From Pontibacter korlensis (GTDB lineage: Bacteria; Bacteroidota; Bacteroidia; Cytophagales; Hymenobacteraceae): 64,000 bases of DNA. A model generated the notes under the pieces. The model searched no databases. It was not told the DNA's origin and worked only from the letters and a program-made list of their open reading frames with translations. Where the stretch lies: positions 3,066,001-3,130,000 of the forward strand of contig NZ_CP009621.1 in NCBI RefSeq assembly GCF_000973725.1, written 5' to 3'. Within the stretch, counting starts at the first letter, position 1; each line of letters opens with the position of its first letter. Both the position numbers and the translations under genes were made by a program. This document shows positions 9,353 to 19,100 of this stretch, piece after piece.

Positions 9353-9385
9353 AAAAAAGAAAAGCATGGCTTTTGGCCATGCTTT
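9353..9385 (-). terminator. Intrinsic terminator for the minus-strand LTxxQ-like gene
   Basis: 10-bp perfect stem (9361-9370 with 9376-9385), 5-base loop. On the minus strand it is followed by TTCTTTTTT. It starts 4 bases after the stop codon. Confidence 0.88.
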
Positions 9386-9389
9386 CATA

Positions 9390-9824
9390 TTAGTAGCTTT
9401 CCTGGTTAAGCGGACTTTGCTGCCTTGCTGCAGGGTTACTCTGTGCCTCACGTGGTACTCCCATCTTTTCCTCTCGCCGCTGCTGGTACTGCTGGAACTG
9501 CTGGGGCGTTAGCACATCCTTCAGTTGCGATAGGCGTGTTTGGCTAATCATATCCATCTGGCTTACCAGCTTCTTCGGGTTGTTTTTATACTTCTCCCGA
9601 GCCTTCTCGGCATGTTGTAAGCTGGTTAGGTTGATAGCGTAAACCTTCTGCGTTTGCTGAGGCGTAAGACGCAGGTTCTTCGTAAAACCAGCTGTGATGG
9701 CCTCTGCTCGCTGCTCCAGGCTTGGTTGAGCTTGTGTTGTTTTAGAACTAGGTGCAGCCTGCCCTAAAGCAAAAGCTGCAGGAGCGGTAACTGCCAAAGC
9801 AATAGCAACAACTATCTTCTTCAT
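9390..9824 (-). CDS. Secreted LTxxQ/Spy-like small protein
   Basis: Exported protein of 144 residues. The signal peptide is about residues 1-19 (ends AAFALG). The mature part is helical and Gln/Lys-rich, with two LT-x-x-Q motifs: LTPQQTQKVY near 55 and LTPQQFQQY near 108. This spacing is typical of Spy/CpxP-like periplasmic helical proteins and of related Bacteroidota DUF families. The C-terminus is disordered. A periplasmic stress or chaperone-like role would fit but is not shown. A terminator follows directly. Confidence 0.65.
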   Translation of the reverse strand: MKKIVVAIALAVTAPAAFALGQAAPSSKTTQAQPSLEQRAEAITAGFTKNLRLTPQQTQKVYAINLTSLQHAEKAREKYKNNPKKLVSQMDMISQTRLSQLKDVLTPQQFQQYQQRREEKMGVPREAQSNPAARQQSPLNQESY

Positions 9825-9920
9825 ATATCTTCTTTTTCTAACCTGTAATAGCAGGCAATTATTGTTCCGGTTTTTCTGAACCTGGCTATTTTAACAAAGC
9901 CTTACTGGCTATAGTTTCGG

Positions 9921-10970
9921 TTAGCTTTCGTTATAAAAGTATACTTTATAAAAGTGCATGCCACGCTCCTGGTCAAATCCACGCTCAACATACTGCTCGC
10001 TCTGCTCCGGGTTATAGCCACTAAACTTGATCTCTATCTGCGTATCCAGCTTTATAAAGTTTCGGAACTTGCGTTTCATATTGCGCACCGTATTCTTGTT
10101 GATGGCAAAATCGGTGAAGCCTTCTATATCACGCTCCTCGGCAAAGTTCTGGCTATACTGCATAAAGCGCTCCTTTGTCTCGGGCTCATCAATTACGCTG
10201 CTGGTAAACTCCTCCAGGTCAAAGGTCTCACTCTTCGAGAAGTAATCGACAGACCGGCTGATAAAGTCTACTTGTGCCTTTTTGCTCTCGGTGCGGGCAA
10301 ACACTTCCTCTGAAAAATCCTTGCACAGGTTCAGAACGGTTTTAGTGCTGTAGTTAGTATCCTGAAGCTCGGTCACGTTCAGGAAATCATCTTTCCAGAA
10401 AGCAGCATCGTAGCCATTAACATCTACCAGTTTTACCCTAAAGCCATCTTCTGCTTGTGTGTTAAAAATCATACACCCTTTGTCCACGCCTTTCAGGTTT
10501 ACACCAAAATGGTAGTTTACATTCAGATCATCCTCCTCATCCTGAAAGGTCAAGAAAGTATCTTTGTTCTCAGACTTGAATATACCTATGGCATCCACCA
10601 CCTCATTTTCCATTACACAGCCCTCAAAGTGCACTACGTATAGTTCTCCGCTCTTCACTTTCGGGTGATCCGACTGCTCATAGAGGTGGTTTAGTATGTG
10701 TACAGAATATTCATGGAATTTCTGTGGCTCAGTAAAAATCAGAGCCGAATAGGCAAACATTTCATTCAGGGCCAGGTCTGAAGTATGGGTAAAGCGGAAG
10801 AACTCTTCCTGCTTGAACGGCGACAGAAAGTAGTTTACCAACAGGTCGTATAGCTGCTCATCGTGCAGGTCCACCAGCTCTCTTGAGGCTACTACACCTT
10901 CTTCTTTCGACTTATTCCCCACCCTATGCACGGCCAGCTGCCTCAGGCGTACCTGTGTTCTGTCTTTCAT
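9921..10970 (-). CDS. NdpA/YejK-like nucleoid-associated protein
   Basis: Cytoplasmic protein of 349 residues, of the size and pattern of the 37-kDa nucleoid-associated family (E. coli YejK/NdpA). Typical parts are LRQLAVHRVGNK near the start, the central YVVHFEGCVMENEVVDAIGIFKS strand pair and a basic C-terminal RNMKRKFRNFIKLDTQIEIKF segment. I chose the ATG at 10970, preceded by AAAAGAG, over a TTG nine codons upstream. Members bind DNA, but their role outside Enterobacteria is poorly known. It is divergent from the beta-barrel gene at 11250. Confidence 0.75.
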   Translation of the reverse strand: MKDRTQVRLRQLAVHRVGNKSKEEGVVASRELVDLHDEQLYDLLVNYFLSPFKQEEFFRFTHTSDLALNEMFAYSALIFTEPQKFHEYSVHILNHLYEQSDHPKVKSGELYVVHFEGCVMENEVVDAIGIFKSENKDTFLTFQDEEDDLNVNYHFGVNLKGVDKGCMIFNTQAEDGFRVKLVDVNGYDAAFWKDDFLNVTELQDTNYSTKTVLNLCKDFSEEVFARTESKKAQVDFISRSVDYFSKSETFDLEEFTSSVIDEPETKERFMQYSQNFAEERDIEGFTDFAINKNTVRNMKRKFRNFIKLDTQIEIKFSGYNPEQSEQYVERGFDQERGMHFYKVYFYNES

Positions 10971-11249
10971 CTCTTTTGCATTCTGTTTGAGCCGCAAAGC
11001 TAAGCAATTACCTGTTTTTTGCCGGCCATAGTTTGGCTTTACTTGCTTTCGTATTAGCTGCTAATTTTTAGGTATAAGCATGTGGTATACTTTTGTGTAA
11101 ATTTTATTTGATTGATTATCAGAGTGTTGTTGATGGTTTGGGTATTCGTGATTTGATGTGCAAACTTTTCTGGCACGGTTTTTCCATTCTGCTGAATCGA
11201 GCGGCGCGGCTTACATAAATGTTTAGGGGACAACATCAACAAGACTATC

Positions 11250-11972
11250 ATGAAGAAGATATTTTTACTTATAGCTGTAGCAATTGGCCTTGCAGCGGCC
11301 AGTGCAGAGGCACAGCAAAAGCCTGTGCGTTACAGCACTCAGAATAGCTATAACAGCATTTCTAACCAGCCGCGCTTTGGCATCAGAGCTGGTTTGAACT
11401 TGGCAGATTGGGATGGAGAGACTATGCAGAGTGTGGAGGACCTGGTGGATATGTCTGCTGGTAGTGTAAGCAGAGAAATGCGAAAAGGCTTCCATGTTGG
11501 AGGATATGTGAGTATACCAATAGGTCCAGGCTTTGAGATTGAGCCAGGGCTGCAGTACTCTCAGAAAGGTACCGTACTACGAGGCAAGATCCCGATGGAA
11601 AAGGCCGACTTTATGAATGCAAACGTGACATTAACGAATAAAGCAGAGTACCTGGACCTGCCGGTGCTGGCAAAGGTGTACGTAGGTGAAGGCTTTCACA
11701 TTTTTGTAGGTCCTCAGGTATCTTACCTGCTTTCTAATAAGGTAGCCGCGGAGGCTGGGGCTTTTGGCTATAAAGCGCTGAACCAGGAGTGGGATATGAA
11801 CAGCGGTTTCCGTGAGCTGGATGTAGCTGTTTCCGGTGGTCTGGGATACAGATTTGCCAATGGCTTTAACATTAGCGCAGGCTATGATTATGGTGTAAAC
11901 CCAATCGATAGCAAAGGCAACTTTGAGACATACAATCGTGTGGTGAAGGCTTCGGTAGGTTTCTCGTTCTAG
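11250..11972 (+). CDS. Outer-membrane beta-barrel (PorT-like) protein
   Basis: Protein of 240 residues. Signal peptide about 1-21 (ends ASAEA). The mature part shows alternating amphipathic strands typical of an 8- to 10-strand barrel: FGIRAGLNLADWDG, GFHVGGYVSIPIG, FEIEPGLQYSQKG, YLDLPVLAKVYVG, FHIFVGPQVSYLL and YRFANGFNISAGYDYG. It ends in the aromatic terminal residues VGFSF expected for Bam insertion. This is the PorT/OMP_b-brl_2 type that Bacteroidota carry in many copies. A specific role is unknown. A terminator follows at 12010. Confidence 0.82.
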   Translation: MKKIFLLIAVAIGLAAASAEAQQKPVRYSTQNSYNSISNQPRFGIRAGLNLADWDGETMQSVEDLVDMSAGSVSREMRKGFHVGGYVSIPIGPGFEIEPGLQYSQKGTVLRGKIPMEKADFMNANVTLTNKAEYLDLPVLAKVYVGEGFHIFVGPQVSYLLSNKVAAEAGAFGYKALNQEWDMNSGFRELDVAVSGGLGYRFANGFNISAGYDYGVNPIDSKGNFETYNRVVKASVGFSF

Positions 11973-12338
11973 TAATTGGAAAGTTAAGTGTTTGTGATTT
12001 ACATACAGCCCACTGCATTCGCAGTGGTTTTTTTTTGTTACTCCACTTTATAATCCTCTAACCGGCTAGTTTTTATAACTTTCACTGATCTGCTCCTGCC
12101 GTGCCTGGAGTTTTATATTAACGCAGCAGTGAAGATATATCCAGTTATCTTGACTTTAGCCCAAGCTGCTAACATTTTTGAATACAGCTGGTTTATCTTA
12201 GCAAAGCGGATTGGCTCTTAAGCATCTAAATATGCTTATTAACAAGTAAGTTTTATCGTAAAGCAGCCACTCTTGCTGCCGAACCAAGTTGTATGATTTA
12301 TAGTAAAGCCTAATATTATTAAAACTAGAGAAGAGCTG
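11973..12338. other. Intergenic region
   Basis: After the terminator at 12010-12036 about 300 AT-rich bases lead to the hydrolase gene. The promoter of that gene must lie here, but I could not place its boxes with confidence. No small gene is supported. Confidence 0.5.
12010..12036 (+). terminator. Intrinsic terminator after the beta-barrel gene
   Basis: 7-bp perfect stem (12010-12016 with 12021-12027), loop ATTC, then nine T. Confidence 0.9.
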
Positions 12339-13334
12339 ATGAAAAATATAAATATGCTATTGCTATGCTTCTTACTAGTATGGCAAGTTAAGGCGCAGCA
12401 AGTGCCTAATTCTCTTAATGCCACGCTGGAAGGTTATAAGTACCCATATGAGGTGAAATATTTTGAGGCTGAAATGGAAGGCCAGAAGTATAAAATGGCC
12501 TACATGGATGTTGCTCCTGCCAAACAGGTTCAGAACCCACAGACAGTTATACTGTTGCATGGGAAAAATTTTATGGGAGCCTACTGGCGTCAAACCATAC
12601 AATTTCTATCAGAAAATGGATTCCGGGTAATTGTGCCGGACCAGGTAGGCTTTGGTAAGTCAGAAAAACCAGAGGTATACTATACATTTCATCAGTTGGC
12701 GCAGAACATGCAGCAATTCTTAAAGCAGTTAGGTGTGCAACAGGTAGCGGTGGTAGGACATTCTATGGGTGGCATGCTGGCTACCCGCTTTGCCCTGATG
12801 TACCCCGAAATGACAAGAAAGTTGGTGTTGGAGAACCCTATAGGGCTAGAGGACTATCGACTGTTCGTACCCTACAAAAGCGTGCAGGAGCAATACCAGG
12901 CAGAGCAGAAACAGACAGCGCAGGCTATCCGAAACTATCACCAGACTTATTATACTTCCTGGAAGCCTGCCTACGATGAGTGGGTACAGGTGCCTGCAGC
13001 GCAAATCAACCACACTGATTACCCTAAAGTAGCTAAAGCATCAGCCTTAACTTATGCCATGATCTATCAGCAGCCGGTGGTGTATGAGTTTGAGAAAGTG
13101 CAAGCACCAACCTTAGTAGTAATAGGGCAGGAGGACCGAACTATTGTGGGCAAGGGCTATATACAGGATAAGCAGAAGCTGCAGGAGTATGGGCAATATC
13201 CGCAACTGGGCAAACGCACTGCGGAGGCTATACCTAATGCACAGTTAGTGGAACTGCAGCAGGTGGGACACATCCCGCACCTGGAGGCTACGCAGGAGTT
13301 TCACAAAGAGCTACTGCGCTTCCTGAAACAGTAG
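12339..13334 (+). CDS. Secreted alpha/beta hydrolase
   Basis: Protein of 331 residues with a signal peptide (1-19, cleavage near VKAQ). The hydrolase fold is complete: the oxyanion segment LLHGKNF (about 72-78), the nucleophile elbow GHSMGG (Ser142), the acid in IGQEDR (Asp266) and the histidine in VGHIPH (His311). Homologues include epoxide hydrolase-like and ester-cleaving enzymes; the substrate is unknown. The location is periplasmic or outer-membrane. The next gene is convergent, only 6 bases away. Confidence 0.85.
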   Translation: MKNINMLLLCFLLVWQVKAQQVPNSLNATLEGYKYPYEVKYFEAEMEGQKYKMAYMDVAPAKQVQNPQTVILLHGKNFMGAYWRQTIQFLSENGFRVIVPDQVGFGKSEKPEVYYTFHQLAQNMQQFLKQLGVQQVAVVGHSMGGMLATRFALMYPEMTRKLVLENPIGLEDYRLFVPYKSVQEQYQAEQKQTAQAIRNYHQTYYTSWKPAYDEWVQVPAAQINHTDYPKVAKASALTYAMIYQQPVVYEFEKVQAPTLVVIGQEDRTIVGKGYIQDKQKLQEYGQYPQLGKRTAEAIPNAQLVELQQVGHIPHLEATQEFHKELLRFLKQ

Positions 13335-13340
13335 CAACTC

Positions 13341-13568
13341 TTAATGATGGTGGTGATGGTCGTGATCTTCAGGCTTGCTGTTGTAGTTAGCAATGGTGCC
13401 GAGAGTAAAAAACACAAGCCAGCAGAGGTATAAGGCATTAAAGTTTTCCACGGTTTTGCCTAAAAGCAGCAGAATCAGGTTGGCTACAATGGTCATAACA
13501 AGGCCTGTGGTGGCAACAAACTGGTAGGAATTCATCTCCCGTGGGTCGTATATTTTGGATAGCTTCAT
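13341..13568 (-). CDS. Small two-helix membrane protein with poly-His C-terminus
   Basis: Protein of 75 residues from the ATG at 13568; an upstream TTG at 13592 would add 8 residues. It has two membrane segments (about 18-37 and 42-60). Both ends are predicted cytoplasmic. The protein ends in DHDHHHHH. The family is not recognised. The natural His run may bind divalent metal, which is inference. It is convergent with the hydrolase gene and divergent from the DUF547 gene. Confidence 0.6.
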   Translation of the reverse strand: MKLSKIYDPREMNSYQFVATTGLVMTIVANLILLLLGKTVENFNALYLCWLVFFTLGTIANYNSKPEDHDHHHHH

Positions 13569-13718
13569 GTGGCTTATGTTTATTTCTCTCAATTGCTAAC
13601 GCTCATAGAGCAATAGAGGTGCCATAAATCTGATTTTGGGCAAAGATACGAGAAGGGCGCATACTTATTTCTTACTGTTGCCAGAGCCAGGTAACATATT
13701 TTCCACAACTGATCACTT

Positions 13719-14456
13719 ATGTTAAAATCACTCCTGTACTTATTACTGCCCTGTTTTTTTGTGCTTCTGCTAACTGAGCCAGCGCCTGCTCAAGAAGCGA
13801 AGACAGATTTCTATACTTTACTATCGAGTCTGTTGCAGCGGCATGTGCAACAGGGGCAGGTAAATTATAAAAGCCTGCAACAGGATAAAAACAAGCTGCA
13901 GCAACTAGTAAAGCAAATAGCCAATTATAACCTGAAAGGAGCTGGTGAGGCTGAGGTAAAAGCCTTCTACTTAAATGCCTATAACCTACTGGTCTTGCAG
14001 CAAGTGCTGGAGAACTATCCGCTAAAATCGGTAATGGATGTGGAGGGTTTCTTTGATAAGAAGAAGCATTTGGTGGCAGGGCAAAGCCTAACCCTGAATG
14101 AGCTGGAGAAGCAAAAACTAATGAAGCCCTTTCAGGATGCTCGCCTGCACTTCGCTCTGGTTTGTGCGGCAAAGTCGTGCCCGCCGCTGCTAAACCAAGC
14201 TTACACACCCGATAGAGTAGAGAAGCAGCTACAAGAGCAGACAGTCCGAACCCTACAAAGCAGTGAGTTTATCAGAGTACAACCTGCTTCGAAGCGTGTG
14301 CTGGTCTCGGAGATTTTCAGCTGGTATAAGGATGATTTCTTGAGAGAGGCACCAAGTATTGCTGGCTACATTAACCGGTACCGAAAGACTGCTCTACCTG
14401 CTCGTTATTCCTTAGGCTATTATAATTATGATTGGAAGCTAAATGATGTTAAGTAG
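13719..14456 (+). CDS. Secreted DUF547 protein
   Basis: Protein of 245 residues. The signal peptide is about 1-24 (ends APAQ). DUF547 covers most of the mature part, with its typical pieces VNYKSL, KAFYLNAYNLLVLQQVL, ALVCAAKSCPPL and ILSWY-like IFSWYKDDF. Plant and bacterial members have no assigned biochemical activity. The family has a conserved Cys and His suggestive of a peptidase-like fold; here Cys in AAKSCPP is present. Its own promoter presumably lies in the 150-base divergent gap upstream. Confidence 0.82.
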   Translation: MLKSLLYLLLPCFFVLLLTEPAPAQEAKTDFYTLLSSLLQRHVQQGQVNYKSLQQDKNKLQQLVKQIANYNLKGAGEAEVKAFYLNAYNLLVLQQVLENYPLKSVMDVEGFFDKKKHLVAGQSLTLNELEKQKLMKPFQDARLHFALVCAAKSCPPLLNQAYTPDRVEKQLQEQTVRTLQSSEFIRVQPASKRVLVSEIFSWYKDDFLREAPSIAGYINRYRKTALPARYSLGYYNYDWKLNDVK

Positions 14457-14554
14457 ATTCTTTGGTTGGTTTATTATGTAAACTAAAATGGTGTGCAATC
14501 AAACAAGTGCTAGTGTACAGCGTATACCATGCTATAACTAACAGACTTGATACC

Positions 14555-14923
14555 ATGAATAAGGAAGAAGATAAAAAGAAAGCACCATCAGAAGAAAAGA
14601 ATATTCACAGCGATTATAATGACCGCATGACCATGGGTAACAATCCGGATACCTCAGCTAAGCGCAACATAGGTCCAGATGGGTATACTGAGCGTGCCGG
14701 CCAGAAAGATAAGCTGAAGAACCTGCACATTGGTGGTGATGAGACTACAGGTTATGGAGCCAATGACCCAAATAGCCATGAGTCTACTGCCCAGGGGCCA
14801 GGCTTTGAGTATGAAGGCAGCGATACTGCCATGGATGATAGTGTTTCAGGCATTAGAAGGGGAGAGCAGCCGCTGAACGAAGACAAGAAAAGACCTGATG
14901 ATGCTGACTACAGCCAGAGATAA
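14555..14923 (+). CDS. Small hydrophilic hypothetical protein (122 aa)
   Basis: From the ATG at 14555 it encodes 122 residues, almost without hydrophobic residues and very rich in Asp, Glu, Lys, Gly and Asn; it is probably disordered. A longer frame from 14462 exists, but its extra 31 residues look like untranslated sequence. I do not recognise a family. Such proteins in Bacteroidota are often stress-induced, but nothing here proves that. A strong bidirectional terminator follows. Confidence 0.55.
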   Translation: MNKEEDKKKAPSEEKNIHSDYNDRMTMGNNPDTSAKRNIGPDGYTERAGQKDKLKNLHIGGDETTGYGANDPNSHESTAQGPGFEYEGSDTAMDDSVSGIRRGEQPLNEDKKRPDDADYSQR

Positions 14924-14942
14924 GGAATACCATGTATGCTAT

Positions 14943-14981
14943 AAAAAGGAAGGGGAGCCAAATTGGCTCCCCTTCCTTTTT
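14943..14981. terminator. Strong bidirectional intrinsic terminator
   Basis: 18-bp perfect stem (14943-14960 with 14964-14981) with a 3-base loop. The outer pairs are A/T, so each strand ends in a T-run. It lies between convergent genes. Confidence 0.9.
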
Positions 14982-14992
14982 ATATTCCGTTC

Positions 14993-15024
14993 GATGAAGG
15001 CCAGCAGGTGTGCTGGCCTTCATC
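14993..15024. repeat. Second perfect hairpin between convergent genes
   Basis: 14-bp perfect stem (14993-15006 with 15011-15024), loop GGTG, with no T-tract on either side. It lies 11 bases from the preceding terminator. It may protect 3' ends of minus-strand transcripts or act as part of a tandem terminator. Confidence 0.7.
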
Positions 15025-15046
15025 ATCTTGGTGAGTTCCGGATTGG

Positions 15047-15424
15047 TTACTCTTTTCCAGCAGCTACAAAACGTGCTTGCGAAGGTTGGTGCTCTTTGTA
15101 GTTAGCGTAAGCCTGCAGCTGGTTAGGATTCAAGAATGCAGTTACCTTCTCATCATAAGCCATAGCTAGCTCCTCTAGCTTCTGATCTAACATCTCAGCA
15201 TTGTTGCTGAAGGTGCGTACTAACTCTTCTGTCAGAGCAATGCGTTCACGATTAAGCTCCTTAAGCTTTATATAGCCCAATTCGTTTAAACGTAGTTCAT
15301 TAGCCATGGCGCGGGTGATTTTTGTACAGTGTTCCTCTGCTTCCCGGCTTAAAGTATAAGTAGACTGAGCAAAGGCAGATACGCTGATTAGAAATGCAGC
15401 AGCAAGAAGTAAAAGATTTTTCAT
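15047..15424 (-). CDS. Secreted small helical protein (Spy-like)
   Basis: Protein of 125 residues. Signal peptide about 1-19 (ends VSAFAQ). The mature part is helical with an LNELGYIKLKELN segment and the ending LNPNQLQAYANY, close to the LTxxQ pattern of Spy/CpxP-like proteins. Similar in build to the gene at 9390 but with little sequence identity. Probably periplasmic; function unknown. Confidence 0.6.
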   Translation of the reverse strand: MKNLLLLAAAFLISVSAFAQSTYTLSREAEEHCTKITRAMANELRLNELGYIKLKELNRERIALTEELVRTFSNNAEMLDQKLEELAMAYDEKVTAFLNPNQLQAYANYKEHQPSQARFVAAGKE

Positions 15425-15730
15425 GAGGTTTGTATTCTAGGGTTTGAAAACGTGTTAAAATAACGCTAATGGATAGAGACTATATAACTATATAGCTCCC
15501 AAGTGTTATTTACCCTTACGCACCTCTTTTTTAATATGTTGTGTCATCTAGTTATTTTTTATAACTAGATATTATATGTGTTAAATAGTTTATTTAAAAA
15601 TTAATATCTAAGTATATATCGTTTTGCTAGACTTTAATACGGATGTTTCTGGAAAGGGATAAGGCTATAAATCAAAAAAGCCACTGCATTACAGTGGCTA
15701 AATTTATTTACCAGGTGGAGGTGTAACAGC
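15425..15730. other. AT-rich intergenic region
   Basis: No gene is supported. It probably carries the promoter of the 15424 gene near its left end. At its right end is the terminator of the receiver gene (15674-15699). The middle is very AT-rich, with many TATATA-like steps. Confidence 0.55.
15674..15699 (-). terminator. Intrinsic terminator of the kinase-receiver operon
   Basis: 8-bp perfect stem (15679-15686 with 15692-15699), loop CATTA. On the minus strand a T-run follows. It lies about 30 bases after the receiver stop. Confidence 0.85.
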
Positions 15731-16138
15731 TTAAGAAACGAAATCTTCCCGGATGATACTAAGAATTTCAGGAGAGAGTGGTTTGGAAAAGAAATCTTTC
15801 ACTTCTGCATGACCTTTGGCACAAATAATATCTTCTCTGTCTACGGCAGATGAAAGCATAAACAGGCTGCATTTACTTGTAATGTTCTCTGGCAGTTTTC
15901 TATACTCTTCTAAAAACCTCCAGCCATCCATGCCGGGCATGTTTATATCCAGAAAGATCAGCTCAGGAAATTCCTCAGGAGCATCTTCTGCTGATTTTTT
16001 CAGGTTTGCAAGGGCATCTTCTGCCCATTCATAGCTTACTACTGTATCGGCAAATTTTTCACTTTTGATGATCGTCTCACAAACGAAGTTGTTGATTTGA
16101 TCATCATCTATTAAGATCACTTTCTTAAATGTGTTCAT
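15731..16138 (-). CDS. Single-domain response regulator (CheY-like)
   Basis: Receiver domain only, 135 residues, with no output domain. Acidic pocket residues are Asp11-Asp13 (LIDDDQ), the phosphoacceptor is Asp64 (FLDINMPG) and the conserved lysine is Lys119 (SKP). It belongs to the type found next to PAS-rich kinases in Bacteroidota. Its ATG overlaps the stop of the kinase gene by one base (TAATG), so the two are translationally coupled and it is very likely the partner of that kinase. The signal must pass to another protein, by a phosphorelay or by binding. Confidence 0.9.
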   Translation of the reverse strand: MNTFKKVILIDDDQINNFVCETIIKSEKFADTVVSYEWAEDALANLKKSAEDAPEEFPELIFLDINMPGMDGWRFLEEYRKLPENITSKCSLFMLSSAVDREDIICAKGHAEVKDFFSKPLSPEILSIIREDFVS

Positions 16139-19100
16139 TACTTAAGCTTGTGTTTCAGGTAGACCTTGAATGTTGTGCCTACACCCACCTGACTTTCTAC
16201 TTCAATTTTACCTCCTAATAGCTCAACCTGAGTTTTAACTAGATGCAAGCCTAAACCTCTGCCCTCTATGTGGTGGTGGAAGCGCTTGTAGAGACCGAAG
16301 AGCTTCCCTTTTTCCTTGGACAGGTCGATACCAAGACCATTGTCAGCAATTGCGATGCAAATATAATCGTTTTGTTTAGAACTCTTTACACAAATATGCG
16401 GCTTCCTTTCAGAAGATTTATACTTGATCGCATTTGTGATAAGATTTAGCAAAATACTGTGTATGTAGCTCCTCAGGGATACTATATATGGTGTTTCGCT
16501 AAAGTCAAAGTCTATACTTACATCAGCCTTTTCTATCTCCATGGAGATGCTCCTGAGTATATCCTGTAACAGATCTTCAAAAGAAACATGCTCAAAAGTG
16601 TCCAAAAATTGTCCCCGAATTGTAAGGATATCATTTAGGTCACGAATAGTGCTGTCTAAGTGTTGCGCTGATTTTGCTAAATTCTCGATTACGCGCTGGT
16701 TTATTGCTGCATCCGGCTGGTTACGGTTGTAGACAGATGTTAAACCTAAAATGTTTGCAATTGGTGCCCGTAAATTATGAGAAACTATGTATGCAAATTG
16801 CTGCAGGTTCTGGTTCTGCATCTGCAGCTGCTCTGTCAGGACTATACGCTTCGCCTCAATCATCTTCCGCTCTGTTACGTCGGCGGCTGAACTGTCTATC
16901 CTAACCACTCTGCCCTTCTCATCTAGCTTAGGCGACATACGGAGCGTTAGCCACTTGATAGCTCCCTCACGGGTAATTATGCGTACCTCGTGCTGCATTC
17001 TTTGCCCAGCCAGTAGCTCATTTGTAAGTTTATAGTTTAAAAGCTCGATGTCTTCCTGGTGGATTATCTTAGGCCATAGGTTATCCTGCATAAACTCTTC
17101 TTCTGCGTAACCAGTAATCTCCCTGCACTGCGGGCTTACATAGAAGATCTGTAAGTTAGGTTTAGCAGAAAAAATTACCTCCGGAATATTTTCAAGCGTA
17201 GACTGGAAGCGGTTCTTAGCTTCTATTATCTCGCTTTCCTTTTGTTTTCTGTCTGTTATGTCTTGGGTGGTGCCTAAGATCTTTGTTATTTTCCCCTCGT
17301 TGTTGCAAAGCGGTTCTATGATGTGGTGCAAATGCTTTACTGTACCATCGGCAAGAAAAATTCTGTGCTCGGATACGACGTGTTCTTTGGTCTCGATGGC
17401 ACGGTGATATAACTGCAGTACCCGCTCCCTATCGTCATCGTGGAGGAAAGCAGCTAGGCTGTTGAAGGTAGGGTTAAAGCTTCTAGGTGTGAGTCCATAT
17501 ATCGCATACATGTTATCGGACATGGTGAGTATATCCCGGCTTAGGTCATGCTCCCAGCTACCTATTTTAGCCAAGTTCTGCGCCCTACTTAGTTTGGCCT
17601 CACTCTCTTTTATGGCCGTAAGCACATTTCGCTGCTCTGTGATGTTGAGAATGTTCAGAGCAACTGCTATTGTCTCTTTATCTTGTGTAAGAACCGGCCT
17701 GAAAGTTGTCTCAAACCAAAGCTCTCCAACCGCTTCCTCGTATTTGATTGTTTCACCACCCAGGGCCTTAGCGTGGTTATTTATTAGCGCCTGTTTACGG
17801 TCTTCAGCTGTAAAGTCCAGTATACTCTGTCCTACGGTAAGTTCGCGCATTTGCAGCTCTTTTACCTCACTAGCCGCCACCGCATTGAAAAGAATGATCT
17901 TTAAGTCTTTATCGAGAAGGTAAATAGCCTGTGGAGAACTGTCGAGCAGGGCACGTAGGTTGGCTTCACTGGCAATCAACCTGGCTTCCGCTTCTTTCTG
18001 TTCTGTTATGTCTATCAACGTACCGTTATAAATCCGCACATTACCCTTTTTCGTTGATGGTAAACCATGGCCTTGTATCCAAATCCACTTGTTGAGCGCC
18101 TTGTTCCAGACCTTTATATCCCGCATCCAGGGCGTAAAGGTTTGTGTCGAGGCGACAATACTTTGCAGCACCTCCTCCAGCTCATTTGGGTCCATGGCAT
18201 CGAAAATCAGATTTGGATTGCGATATACCTCCTCTGGCGTTATACCATATAATTTGAAAACACCATCGCTTATAAAAGGAAGGGTCATATTCTGCTGCTC
18301 ATCTATCTGGAACTGGTATACTGCTCCCGGTATGCTGGAGCTTACCTCGCGCAGCTGCTTTTCCCTTCTCTCAAGCCGCTCAATAAACTCTTCGCGCTCC
18401 TGTATATTTTCAGAAGCAACTAGCCTTGGAAACATATCGCCGCGCTCCGGCAGCGCATGAGATTTTAACCTTACTTTGAAGGTGGTGCCGTCTTTTCTTC
18501 TGTGGGTGAAGTCCTTACTGGATGCATCAGAGTGTTTATCCATTTGCTTGATGCGCTGAAGGAACAGTTGCTTTTCTTGAGGAGGCCTGATATCTAGTAC
18601 AGTCATGTTCAGAAACTCTTCCCGGCTGAACCCATACTCCTGCTCGCTTGCCTCATTCACATCCAGCACCTTAAACGTATGCTGGTCATAGACCAGCATT
18701 GGTATCGGGTTCTGGTTAAAAAGCCTTTTATACTGTTCTTCTCTTTCCAGTAGCGACTTCTGTAATTGCTCACGCTCTGCAATCTCATTGCTCAGCATCT
18801 CGTTCTCCTGGTTCAGGCGCTTAGAGATCTTATGAAATGCAAATGCCGCTGAGATTATACAGATGGCAGCTAAGATGAGCATAAAAGCATACTCATCAGT
18901 TATACTGGTGAAAACAGGAAAAAACTCATTGGTTCGTTCCCTTGCCGAGGTTGTTAGCTCATGGCTCAGATTTATCAGGTTTGCCTGGTGGCGGGTGTAA
19001 AAAGGCACCAGGTGCTCCCTTGTATAGGCCGTTGCCGCATCTCTTTGCCGATTGTCTGTGATCCAGAGAAGAGAGTCTACATGGGCGTGGTAGTTTTCCA

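Noticed and set aside
13341..13367. Poly-His end resembling a cloning tag
   Set aside because: The run is mixed with Asp and uses both CAT and CAC codons in a natural gene with no vector sequence nearby.
14462..14554. Longer N-terminus for the small hydrophilic protein
   Set aside because: The added 31 residues do not fit the composition of the rest and the ATG at 14555 is a better start.
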